From Bacterioplanoides sp965219715 (GTDB taxonomy: Bacteria > Pseudomonadota > Gammaproteobacteria > Pseudomonadales > Oceanobacteraceae), in NCBI RefSeq assembly GCF_965219715.1, contig NZ_OZ244785.1, positions 2,108,001 through 2,172,000 on the forward strand: 64,000 nucleotides of DNA. Reading direction: 5' to 3'. Positions 9,120-16,399 of this stretch are shown here, in pieces. The position numbers and the translations under genes were made by a program. The notes below the pieces were generated by a model that was given only the letters and a program-made list of their open reading frames with translations, made no database searches and had not been told where the DNA came from. How positions within the stretch are numbered: the stretch's first letter is position 1; each line of letters starts with the position of its first letter.

Positions 9120-9860
9120 ATGAGTGAAGCTATGTTGAGTACTGACCCACTGTTCTGGCTACTGGCCATTATTGGTGTCATCTTCACCGGAATATCTAAA
9201 TCCGGACTGGCCGGCGGTGCCGGGGTCGTTGCTGTTCCCTTACTGGCATTGGTTATATCCGTGCCACAGGCAGCCGCACTGATGTTGCCATTGCTGCTGA
9301 TTATGGATGTGCGCACCATCAGTATGTATCGCCATGCGATTAAAAGTTATCGCTCCATCACTACCATTGTTGTTGCCGGTCTGGTTGGCGTCGTAATCGC
9401 TGGCAGCGCCATGGGTTCGCTACCCACTGAAAGTCTTCAACTGATTCTGGCTATTTTGTGCATCAGCTTTGCGTTGTGGAATCAGCTGGCGCCAGTGCTC
9501 GCCAAACTGCCAGGGTCTGCCATGATCTGGGGAACATTCGCCGGGATCACCAGCACTCTGTTACATGCTGGAGGGCCGCCAATCAGCATTTATTTTCTGG
9601 CGCAAAAACTGGAGAAACAACAATGGTTAGGTCAGGCCGCTATTTTCTTTGCCATGATTAATTTCAGTAAACTGATTCCGTATACATTAAATAACAGTTG
9701 GTCAAATGAACTGTTGATCACCAGTGCAGTACTGATTCCTTTTGCCCTGCTGGGTGTCAGCCTTGGCTATCGCATTCAGAAATTAATTTCGCAAGATAAT
9801 TTTATGCTGATGTGCCGGGGGATGTTATTGATATCTGGTGTGAGCTTACTGATTAAATAG
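9120..9860 (+). CDS. TSUP-family (TauE/SafE) membrane exporter
   Basis: A 246-residue membrane protein with about seven or eight hydrophobic segments. The family signature appears twice in weak form: GIFTGISKSGLAGGAG-like near the N-terminus (GVIFTGISKSGLAGG) and SMIWGTFAGITSTLLHAGGPP in the middle. TSUP proteins export or import sulfite, sulfonates and other organic anions. An ATG at 9120 is used here; a second in-frame ATG at 9132 has GGGA at better spacing and may be the true start. It follows the pirin by 23 bases, so it probably belongs to the yqjG-LysR-pirin unit. Substrate unknown. Confidence 0.82.
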   Translation: MSEAMLSTDPLFWLLAIIGVIFTGISKSGLAGGAGVVAVPLLALVISVPQAAALMLPLLLIMDVRTISMYRHAIKSYRSITTIVVAGLVGVVIAGSAMGSLPTESLQLILAILCISFALWNQLAPVLAKLPGSAMIWGTFAGITSTLLHAGGPPISIYFLAQKLEKQQWLGQAAIFFAMINFSKLIPYTLNNSWSNELLITSAVLIPFALLGVSLGYRIQKLISQDNFMLMCRGMLLISGVSLLIK

Positions 9861-10052
9861 AAAATTATTTTCAGCAAGGCGCTGGCCTGAAATCTCAAAA
9901 AGATACAGCGAATATTATGCCCGAAGCATGCCAAAGCTGGGCAATTCGGCTTGATTGTCCCATCCTCATATTGAATACGAATAAAGCACTGGAATAACGC
10001 ATCACCAACGCTAGAATCAGATATGCTGTGTTTTTATCAATAGAAACCCAAA

Positions 10053-11483
10053 ATGAAAATAACAGGTTTTTGGCTTATTTCGGCGTTGCTTGTTGTCACC
10101 AGCAATGTATACGCCACGAGTAAAAACGACCAGAATCAGTACTTTCTGGAACAACTGACTCCTGCCGAAGCAAATTGGGTTAACCAGCGCGAGCCTGTTA
10201 CTTACACCTACGATCCCGATTGGGCCCCTTTTGAATGGCAATCGGAGTCCGGCATACATACCGGCATTATCTCTGACCTCTATTCGTTGCTCAGTATTAA
10301 GACAGGCCTCGAATTTGTCCCGCAGCACACAAAAACCTGGTCCGAAGCGGTTAAGCTGGTTCGCAACGGTAAAGCGGATATGTTCAGCGCCATCACGGTG
10401 ACCAATGAACGAAAGCAATACCTGAATTTCACCACAAAAGATATCTACAGTTATCCGGCGGTATTGCTCACACAGTTCGATGATAAACAGGTTTACCTGG
10501 AGCTGGACAAAGATGCAAAAAACAAACGTATTGCCATCGTTAAAGACAGCGGCCTGGGTGCTTATGTTCGAGAGAGCCATCCCGGACTGAAATTCGTTGA
10601 AGTGGATTCGACCCAACAGGGTTTTGAAGCGGTAATCAGTGGTGAAGCTGACTTGTTTGCAATTAACACGGTCAGCGCCCGATATTTTATCGATAAACAT
10701 TATCGCGGCGAACTGAAGATTGTTACTAAGCTCGATTATATCTACCACTTAAAAATTGCTGTTCACAAAGACAAACCAGCAGAAATTGTTGCTGTTCTGG
10801 ATAAGGCCCTCGGTGCTATTTCAGAAAAAGAAAAGACCGCCATCTTTAAAAAGTGGACCCGGGTCGAAAAAACGGATGATCTGAACTGGGAAATTATTAT
10901 CGAAATCTCTGTTGTGTTCCTGATGATTCTGATCTTTATGGGCTGGCATAATTTCAACCTGAAAAGACGAATCAACGAAAAAACACAAGAACTGGATAAG
11001 CTCGCCAATACCGACCCACTGACAGGCGCGAACAATCGTCGCAGTCTGGATGTCGACTTCCAGAGTGAAGCCAAACGGGCAAACCGCTATCAACGAAAAA
11101 TGGCACTGCTCTATATAGATCTGAACAATTTTAAATCCGTTAACGACAACTACGGCCACGACCTTGGTGATTTAATACTGAAATACGTGGCATCCGGCAT
11201 TATGTCATCACTAAGAGATACCGAGCGATTGTATCGTGTGGGTGGTGATGAATTCTGTATTCTGGTTCCGGAGGTTTCCGGCAAAGAACAGATGACACAT
11301 CTTGTCAGCCGCCTAGATGACCTGGTGCATCGTATTGGCTATGCCTGTAATCCCGATGTAGATATCGGCTGCAGCATAGGAACGTCCATCTTTCCCGACA
11401 ATGGTACAAAGCTCAGCATGCTGATGACCGCCGCTGATAAAAATATGTACCAGGATAAACGTCACAATAAAAACCGTGACTGA
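10053..11483 (+). CDS. periplasmic solute-sensing diguanylate cyclase (SBP_bac_3-GGDEF)
   Basis: A 476-residue fusion. A signal peptide ends near residue 21, then an amino-acid-type periplasmic binding domain covers about 45-270 (DPDWAPFEWQSESGIHTGI, GLGAYVRESHPG). One membrane segment lies at about 281-298, a short coiled linker follows, and a GGDEF domain covers 318-470. The active-site motif GGDEF is intact at 397-401 and the metal residue Asp356 (YIDLNNFK) is present, so c-di-GMP synthesis is expected. The inhibitory I-site should read RxxD; here the residues are R-D-T-E, a degenerate site, suggesting weakened product inhibition. The gene is monocistronic. Its ligand may be an amino acid or other small solute. 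Confidence 0.9.
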   Translation: MKITGFWLISALLVVTSNVYATSKNDQNQYFLEQLTPAEANWVNQREPVTYTYDPDWAPFEWQSESGIHTGIISDLYSLLSIKTGLEFVPQHTKTWSEAVKLVRNGKADMFSAITVTNERKQYLNFTTKDIYSYPAVLLTQFDDKQVYLELDKDAKNKRIAIVKDSGLGAYVRESHPGLKFVEVDSTQQGFEAVISGEADLFAINTVSARYFIDKHYRGELKIVTKLDYIYHLKIAVHKDKPAEIVAVLDKALGAISEKEKTAIFKKWTRVEKTDDLNWEIIIEISVVFLMILIFMGWHNFNLKRRINEKTQELDKLANTDPLTGANNRRSLDVDFQSEAKRANRYQRKMALLYIDLNNFKSVNDNYGHDLGDLILKYVASGIMSSLRDTERLYRVGGDEFCILVPEVSGKEQMTHLVSRLDDLVHRIGYACNPDVDIGCSIGTSIFPDNGTKLSMLMTAADKNMYQDKRHNKNRD

Positions 11484-11509
11484 CTAAAACGATGATGAAT
11501 TAAAAAACA

Positions 11510-11541
11510 CTGGCACCGGGCAAGAATTTGCCCGGTGCCAG
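11510..11541 (-). terminator. strong terminator after L31B gene, shared with the cyclase gene
   Basis: A 14-bp perfect GC-rich stem (CTGGCACCGGGCAA with its complement) and a GAAT loop. On the minus strand it is followed by GTTTTTT, a good rho-independent terminator; on the plus strand the tail is weaker. Confidence 0.85.
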
Positions 11542-11545
11542 GCCA

Positions 11546-11794
11546 TTATTTCGCCGGACGCTTAAAGCGCTTATTAAACTTAGCAATCTGCCCATCTTTC
11601 TGCACAGTACGCTGCTTACCGGTATAAAAAGGGTGAGAAGCACTGGACACTTCAACCGTCATATATGGATAGGTTTTCCCCTCATACTCAGCAGTACGAT
11701 CGGTCTGTACGGTTGAGCCAATAATAAAATACTGATCAACAGTGGTGTCGTGGAACAACACATCGCGATACTCGGGATGAATACCTGGTTTCAT
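11546..11794 (-). CDS. rpmE2: ribosomal protein L31 type B, zinc-free paralogue
   Basis: An 82-residue L31 of the YkgM/RpmE2 kind (MKPGIHPEYRDVLFHD, SSASHPFYTGKQ). It has no CxxC pairs, so it does not bind zinc. Paralogues of this type replace the zinc-containing L31 when zinc is scarce, letting ribosomes release zinc; in many bacteria they are repressed by Zur. Consistent with that, a Zur-like inverted repeat lies 30 bases upstream (11824-11842). A strong terminator follows at once, so the gene is monocistronic. Assignment is firm; the zinc-containing L31 should be elsewhere in the genome. Confidence 0.95.
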   Translation of the reverse strand: MKPGIHPEYRDVLFHDTTVDQYFIIGSTVQTDRTAEYEGKTYPYMTVEVSSASHPFYTGKQRTVQKDGQIAKFNKRFKRPAK

Positions 11795-11823
11795 AACTTA
11801 TACCTCTGGTCGAGCGCTTTAAA

Positions 11824-11842
11824 AACGTTACATTATAACAAA
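11824..11842. promoter_or_regulatory. Zur-like box before rpmE2
   Basis: AACGTTACATTATAACAAA is an imperfect palindrome near the gammaproteobacterial Zur consensus (GTTATAATATAAC core). Read on the gene's strand, its core TGTTATAatGTAAC matches the box at 63576-63594 (TGTTATAcaGTAAC) at 12 of 14 bases. Confidence 0.7.
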
Positions 11843-11931
11843 TTAGAGTTATTAGCAATGATTCTCAATACCATATTTTTTAGGCCGGGCACCTTTGATA
11901 AATTATCGAGGTGCCACTGCTAATGTATCAG

Positions 11932-12783
11932 TTAAAAATTTCCGTTATTAAAATCTTCAAATGCCTGCATCACTTCAGCCTTGGTATTCATTACAAACGG
12001 GCCTCCACGCGCAACCGGCTCGTTCAGCGGCTTACCGGCAACCAACAGAAAACGTGCAGGCTGATCAGAAGCTAACAACTGAACAGACTCCCCTGCCGTA
12101 AGCACCCCTAACTGTTTTTCAGCCAGGCTGTGCTCACCGATAGCAACCTGCCCTTCAATAACATAAATAAACGCATTGTGGTCGGTATCAACCGGTTGAT
12201 GGAATTCAGCTCCGGCTGCCAGCTGTACGTCCAGATAGAGTGGCAATGTATAGTCATTGCTAACCGGACCGCTGGTTCCCAGTGCAGTTGTACCCGATAT
12301 CACCCGAACCAAACTGCCGTCCTCACGTTGCTCCAGTGGCGTCGACCGGGGTGGAAATTCCTGATACTTGGGCTCCGTCATTTTCGCCGAGGCAGGTAAG
12401 TTTACCCACAGCTGAAAGCCTTTTAACAAACCGTTTTCCTGCTCCGGCATTTCCGAATGCAGAATGCCCTTACCGGCTGTCATCCACTGCACACCACCGG
12501 GCTCAATTACCCCTTCATGACCAGCACTGTCTTTATGACGCATACGGCCATTCAATAAATAGGTCACGGTTTCAAAACCACGATGTGGATGAGTTGGGAA
12601 ACCACCAATGTAGTCATCCGGGTTATCACTCTCGAAGGTATCGAGTAATAAAAACGGGTCGAACATATTCAGTTGCGGTGAACCAATAATGCGTGTAAGT
12701 CGCACACCGTCGCCATCAGAAGCGGCCATGCCGTTCACAATATGCTGCAGCTGTCGGCTGCCATCAGAATAAGAAGTGGTCAT
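11932..12783 (-). CDS. pirin-family bicupin, longer (YhaK/Pir-like) form
   Basis: A 283-residue pirin with both cupin domains. The metal ligands are visible in FPTHPHRGFETVTYLL and GKGILHSEMPEQ, and the pirin core IEPGGVQWMTAGKG is intact. The C-terminal segment (VARGGPFVMNTKAEVMQAFEDF) is the conserved end of the larger pirins. Biochemical roles proposed for pirins range from quercetinase to redox-dependent regulators; none can be assigned here. It lies apart from the first pirin, transcribed toward rpmE2, and divergent from an alpha/beta-hydrolase gene with a 15-base palindrome at 12816-12830 between them. Confidence 0.9.
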   Translation of the reverse strand: MTTSYSDGSRQLQHIVNGMAASDGDGVRLTRIIGSPQLNMFDPFLLLDTFESDNPDDYIGGFPTHPHRGFETVTYLLNGRMRHKDSAGHEGVIEPGGVQWMTAGKGILHSEMPEQENGLLKGFQLWVNLPASAKMTEPKYQEFPPRSTPLEQREDGSLVRVISGTTALGTSGPVSNDYTLPLYLDVQLAAGAEFHQPVDTDHNAFIYVIEGQVAIGEHSLAEKQLGVLTAGESVQLLASDQPARFLLVAGKPLNEPVARGGPFVMNTKAEVMQAFEDFNNGNF

Positions 12784-12815
12784 CTGTCTCTCTCCGGCCA
12801 GCTATCTGGCCTGCT

Positions 12816-12830
12816 TGATCATTATGATCA
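12816..12830. promoter_or_regulatory. palindrome in divergent pirin / hydrolase region
   Basis: TGATCATTATGATCA has 7-base perfect arms and a 1-base centre, 33 bases before the pirin start. Its regulator is unknown. Confidence 0.4.
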
Positions 12831-12929
12831 CAGAATAAGACCGATGCCGGATGGAAAAAATATCAAAATATCCCAGTGATCGTTCTACTTTGTCGAACGT
12901 ATATTGTCCTGAATCCACCGCCGGAAAAG

Positions 12930-12956
12930 TTGACCGCTTTACGACGCCTTTATAAA
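12930..12956 (+). promoter_or_regulatory. possible sigma-70 promoter for the hydrolase-SDR pair
   Basis: TTGACC at 12930-12935 and TATAAA at 12951-12956 are 15 bases apart, about 70 bases before the hydrolase start. Confidence 0.4.
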
Positions 12957-13024
12957 GTGACGACAACTATCTTCAGATAACCATAAATAACAACAGATAA
13001 TAAAAACTCAGCAAGGAATCCGGA

Positions 13025-13966
13025 ATGAAAAACACCACTCTGCTGTTCAGCGCGTTGCTGCTGGCGTTTGTCTTTGGCCTGATTCGTGGCCAGTACGCTC
13101 AGGTTGGCCATTGGCTGTACGCCAATGTGACTGACCTGGAAGCGTCGCTTTACGGCTTTGAACAAGATCAGGTTGATATCGGTGAGATGTCATTAGCGCT
13201 GTACAAAACCCCGGGCGCTGAAGCTAAACCCACCATCGTAATGCTGCACGGTTACAGCGCGGATAAAGACGTGTGGGCACGTTTTGCCAAACATTTTGTT
13301 AACGATTATCAGGTGATTATTCCGGATATGGCGGGCCATGGTGACTCACCATATCAACCTGAATGGGACTACAGCATGCCAGCCCAGGCGAAACGTCTCG
13401 CAGCCCTGCTGGATAAATTAGATATTCAGCAAGCCCATGTCATTGGTAATTCCATGGGTGGCTTTTTAACCGCTACCTTCGCCATTGATTATCCACAACG
13501 TGTGCTGTCAGCCACCATGATCGATCCGGCTGGCGTAATTCCACCACAAGCCAGCGATATGATGAAAATGCTGGAACAAGGCGACAACCCATTCCTGGTA
13601 AAAAACCGCACGGAATTCGATGACTTTTACGCCATGACCATGGCCCAACCGCCTTACTTGCCGGATATCGTGCTGGAAGCTATTGGCCAGAGCTATATCG
13701 AGCGCCACGATCAGCTGGAAAAAATCTTTCATGATTTCCACTCTTCCGATTACCTGGAAGAAAAGCTTGGCCAGCTAACAGCACCGGCGCTGTTATGGTG
13801 GGGAGATAAAGACCGTCTGTTACACGTCAGCTCGGTACCGGTCTGGCAGACGGGCGTAAAACACCTGCAAACCGAAATCTGGCCGGGTATTGGTCATATG
13901 CCAATGGTTGAAGAAGCCGCCAGTGCTGCGGAAAAATACCAGGCATTTTTAACCTCAATCGAATAA
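13025..13966 (+). CDS. membrane-anchored alpha/beta hydrolase
   Basis: A 313-residue alpha/beta-hydrolase with an N-terminal hydrophobic segment (residues 4-20) that may be an uncleaved anchor. The oxyanion segment MLHGYSADKDVW, nucleophile elbow GNSMGG (Ser about 142), acid in WWGDKDRLL and histidine in GIGHMPM form a complete catalytic triad. The N-terminal layout and DLEASLYGFEQ resemble lipase/esterase members found next to fatty-acid genes. An SDR gene follows after 22 bases, so the two are probably one transcript. Likely an esterase or lipase acting at the membrane; the substrate is unknown. Confidence 0.85.
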   Translation: MKNTTLLFSALLLAFVFGLIRGQYAQVGHWLYANVTDLEASLYGFEQDQVDIGEMSLALYKTPGAEAKPTIVMLHGYSADKDVWARFAKHFVNDYQVIIPDMAGHGDSPYQPEWDYSMPAQAKRLAALLDKLDIQQAHVIGNSMGGFLTATFAIDYPQRVLSATMIDPAGVIPPQASDMMKMLEQGDNPFLVKNRTEFDDFYAMTMAQPPYLPDIVLEAIGQSYIERHDQLEKIFHDFHSSDYLEEKLGQLTAPALLWWGDKDRLLHVSSVPVWQTGVKHLQTEIWPGIGHMPMVEEAASAAEKYQAFLTSIE

Positions 13967-13988
13967 CAACAATAAAAAGAGAAAACGT

Positions 13989-14843
13989 ATGAAACATCTA
14001 ACCGGAAAAGTTGCGGCAATCACCGGAGCCGGTTCAGGCATCGGTCGGGCAACCGCTGAACTGCTGGCACAAAAAGGCTGTCACCTGGCGATTGCTGATA
14101 TTAATGAAGCCGGGCTGCAGGAAACAGCCGAAATATTAGGGAAATACCCGATTAAGGTAACCACTCATGTTGTTAACGTGGGTGATGAAAAGGCGGTATA
14201 CGACTGGGCCGATGAGGTTGAACAACAGCATGGTCAGGTGCATATCATTATGAACAATGCTGGCGTTGCGATCTCCGGCACAGTGGAAGGCATGAGCCTG
14301 GAAGAATATCGCTGGATTGTCGATATTAACTTCTGGGGTGTGGTCTACGGCACCAAAGCCTTTTTACCCAAGCTGGAAAAATCCGGCGATGGACATATTG
14401 TAAATATTTCCAGTGTGTTTGGTTTAGCCTCGCAACCGTTAATGAGTGGCTACAACGCTACTAAATTTGCCGTGCGTGGTTTTACAGAGTCACTGCGCCA
14501 GGATCTGGAAGCTTCAGATTCCTGCGTCAGTTGCACCTGTGTTCATCCTGGAGGTATTAAAACTAACATTGCTAAAGCAGCACGCCACACGGCCAGCAGT
14601 GAAAAAGTCTCAGGGATGGATCAGGCGACCGCCACGAAAGAATTTGAGAAGTTCTTTATTAATACACCAGAGAAGGCAGCAAAAACCATTGTAACGGGTA
14701 TCGAGAAAAATAAGCGTCGGGTATTGATTGGTCCGGATGCCAAAGTCTTCGATTTATTGGTTCGCCTTCTGCCAACCAGCTATCAAAAGATATTTACGGC
14801 CGGTGTAAAACTGCAGCGTAAAAAGGCATTAAAATCTGCCTGA
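13989..14843 (+). CDS. short-chain dehydrogenase/reductase
   Basis: A 284-residue classical SDR. The NAD(P)-binding motif TGAGSGIG starts near residue 13, NNAG lies near 92, and the catalytic Ser-Tyr-Lys set is seen in NISSVFG and SGYNATK. A C-terminal extension of about 30 residues (VRLLPTSYQKIFTAGVKLQRKK) is typical of SDRs found beside hydrolases in lipid metabolism. It is coupled to the preceding hydrolase. Substrate cannot be told; a lipid-derived alcohol or ketone is a guess from context. Confidence 0.88.
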   Translation: MKHLTGKVAAITGAGSGIGRATAELLAQKGCHLAIADINEAGLQETAEILGKYPIKVTTHVVNVGDEKAVYDWADEVEQQHGQVHIIMNNAGVAISGTVEGMSLEEYRWIVDINFWGVVYGTKAFLPKLEKSGDGHIVNISSVFGLASQPLMSGYNATKFAVRGFTESLRQDLEASDSCVSCTCVHPGGIKTNIAKAARHTASSEKVSGMDQATATKEFEKFFINTPEKAAKTIVTGIEKNKRRVLIGPDAKVFDLLVRLLPTSYQKIFTAGVKLQRKKALKSA

Positions 14844-14884
14844 TTAACACTGACAATCTGAAAAATCAGCGTTATTTATTAGCA

Positions 14885-15046
14885 TTAAAACAGTGCAACG
14901 GGATATTTACCCGGTGTACTGCTTAAAATTTCGCCCCAGCATAGCTCATTATTTTTATAATTCTCACCAGAGCATTGCTGACAATCATATTCTTTTCTTA
15001 ATAAATCAATAGCTTGTAAACGGCTTAATTTTTCTGGCATTGCCAT
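14885..15046 (-). CDS. possible 53-residue cysteine-containing small protein
   Basis: A short frame on the minus strand, opposite to and just before the FNT gene. It starts MAMPEKLSRLQAIDLL, carries CQQC at residues 22-25 and a further Cys at 36, and ends in PVALF. The composition is protein-like, with an N-terminal amphipathic helix. A second ATG two codons in has GGGTG at better spacing. Against it: its start region is also a strong sigma-54 promoter match on the other strand (15035-15050), and its end overlaps an inverted repeat at 14891-14921. I do not recognise a family. A similar small CxxC frame occurs at 31198-31335. Confidence 0.35.
   Translation of the reverse strand: MAMPEKLSRLQAIDLLRKEYDCQQCSGENYKNNELCWGEILSSTPGKYPVALF
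14891..14921. repeat. inverted repeat upstream of the FNT sigma-54 promoter
   Basis: Twelve-base arms (CAGTGCAACGGG / CCCGGTGTACTG, two mismatches) around a 7-base centre. It lies about 115-145 bases before the sigma-54 promoter match, where activator sites usually are. It could also be a weak terminator for the SDR gene; no T run follows. Confidence 0.45.
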
Positions 15047-15050
15047 TGCA
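15035..15050 (+). promoter_or_regulatory. sigma-54 promoter for the FNT-cynS-kinase operon
   Basis: TGGCATTGCCATTGCA has GG and GC at the exact -24/-12 spacing and a complete TTGCA. Transcription would begin near 15062, 26 bases before the FNT start. Confidence 0.65.
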
Positions 15051-15087
15051 CCCGATTAGTTATCTTTTATCACAACGGAGCAATATT

Positions 15088-15900
15088 ATGGCCTATATAG
15101 AACCCAGTGAATTCGTCACCAAGATGGTGGATGCCGGTGAATCGAAATGCTATATGTCGACCAAAGATACCTTTATTCGTGCTTTTATGGCGGGTGCGAT
15201 TCTAGGTTTAGCCGCAGTATTTGCAATTACGGTAGCAACCAAAACCGGCTCCATTCTGATTGGATCAATTTTATTCCCGGTTGGTTTTATCATGCTTTAC
15301 CTGATGAAATTTGACCTGTTAACCGGCGTATTTACTCTGGTACCACTGGCCTGGTTGGATAAACGTCCGGGCATTACCGTTGGCCAGATTATGCGTAACT
15401 GGGGCTGGGTTTTCCTCGGTAACTTTGCCGGTGCATTAACCACCGCGTTCTTTGTTTCTTTTATTCTGACCTACGGCTACAACACCGATGGTGGTGCACT
15501 GGCCGCAAAAGTCGCAACCATAGGTGAATCCCGAACGTTAGGTTATCAGGAGCACGGTGTTGCAGGTTGGTTCACTATTTTTATTCGCGGCATGCTGTGT
15601 AACTGGATGGTTTCCATGGGTGTTGTCGGTGCCATGATTTCTACTTCTGCGGGCAGCAAAATGATGGCGATGTGGATGCCGGTTATGCTGTTCTTCTTTA
15701 TGGGTTTCGAACACTCCATCGTTAACATGTTCCTGTTCCCGTTCTCTATGATTATGGGTGGTGAATTTACCGTTTACGATTACCTGATCTGGAACGAACT
15801 GCCTACCGCACTGGGTAACTTGTTTGGTGGTTTATTCCTGGTGGGTTTACCGCTGTATTTAACTCATGTTCGTACCAGTCCAGAGCGTCAGCTGGCTTAA
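15088..15900 (+). CDS. formate/nitrite transporter (FNT) family channel
   Basis: A 270-residue membrane protein of the FocA/NirC family with six membrane helices. The conserved pore histidine is in FMGFEHSIVNM, and the family segment LCNWMVSMGV is present. The start was set at ATG 15088 because GGAG lies 9 bases before it; an upstream ATG at 15040 would run through the sigma-54 element and add a non-conserved tail. FNT pentamers pass small monovalent anions such as formate, nitrite or hydrosulfide. Cyanase follows after 39 bases, so a channel for cyanate, or for a related anion, is plausible by context, though unproven. A PP2C/kinase gene ends the unit. Confidence 0.88.
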   Translation: MAYIEPSEFVTKMVDAGESKCYMSTKDTFIRAFMAGAILGLAAVFAITVATKTGSILIGSILFPVGFIMLYLMKFDLLTGVFTLVPLAWLDKRPGITVGQIMRNWGWVFLGNFAGALTTAFFVSFILTYGYNTDGGALAAKVATIGESRTLGYQEHGVAGWFTIFIRGMLCNWMVSMGVVGAMISTSAGSKMMAMWMPVMLFFFMGFEHSIVNMFLFPFSMIMGGEFTVYDYLIWNELPTALGNLFGGLFLVGLPLYLTHVRTSPERQLA

Positions 15901-15939
15901 TTTTTCAGATGAACATCAGACAAATACGAGGGTGTTGTA

Positions 15940-16380
15940 ATGGATAAACTGATGATGACCGAAGCCATTATGCTGGCGAAAGCCGAGAAAGGCCTGAGCT
16001 GGGAACAGATGGGTAACGACCTTGGTTTCTCTCCGGTGTGGCTAACCTCAGCTTGCCTGGGCATGAACAGTGCCCCGCAGGAAAAAGCATTAGCTATTAC
16101 CGAGTATCTGCAACTGGATAACGAAGTGGCTAGTGCATTAATGGCCTACCCAACCAAAGTCTGGGACCAGGCCGTACCAACCGATCCACTGATTTATCGT
16201 CTGTACGAGATTGTTGGCGTGTATGGCGAGACGTTAAAAGAAGTGATTCAGGAAAAGTTTGGTGATGGCATTATGAGTGCGATCGACTTTTCTATGGATA
16301 TTGAAAAACAACCGGATCCAAAAGGAGACAGAGTCATTCTCACCATGAACGGCAAATTCCTGCCTTATAAATCCTGGTAG
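15940..16380 (+). CDS. cynS: cyanate hydratase (cyanase)
   Basis: A 146-residue cyanase, close to the usual 147-156. The N-terminal helical domain is followed by the highly conserved C-terminal dimerisation domain (PTDPLIYRLYEIVGVYG). Catalytic residues are Arg87, Glu90 and Ser113, equal to Arg96, Glu99 and Ser122 of E. coli CynS with a constant offset of nine. It converts cyanate and bicarbonate to ammonia and carbon dioxide in the cytoplasm, giving nitrogen and removing a toxic anion. GAGGGTG is a good ribosome binding site. It shares a transcript with the FNT channel and, by 19-base spacing, with the kinase/phosphatase, which fits nitrogen control by sigma-54. Confidence 0.96.
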   Translation: MDKLMMTEAIMLAKAEKGLSWEQMGNDLGFSPVWLTSACLGMNSAPQEKALAITEYLQLDNEVASALMAYPTKVWDQAVPTDPLIYRLYEIVGVYGETLKEVIQEKFGDGIMSAIDFSMDIEKQPDPKGDRVILTMNGKFLPYKSW

Positions 16381-16399
16381 CGAGCTCTGGTCATTCACA

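Noticed and set aside
10017..10748. 243-codon minus-strand frame
   Set aside because: It lies fully opposite the sensor/GGDEF gene, whose domains and motifs are clear; the product has no recognisable features.
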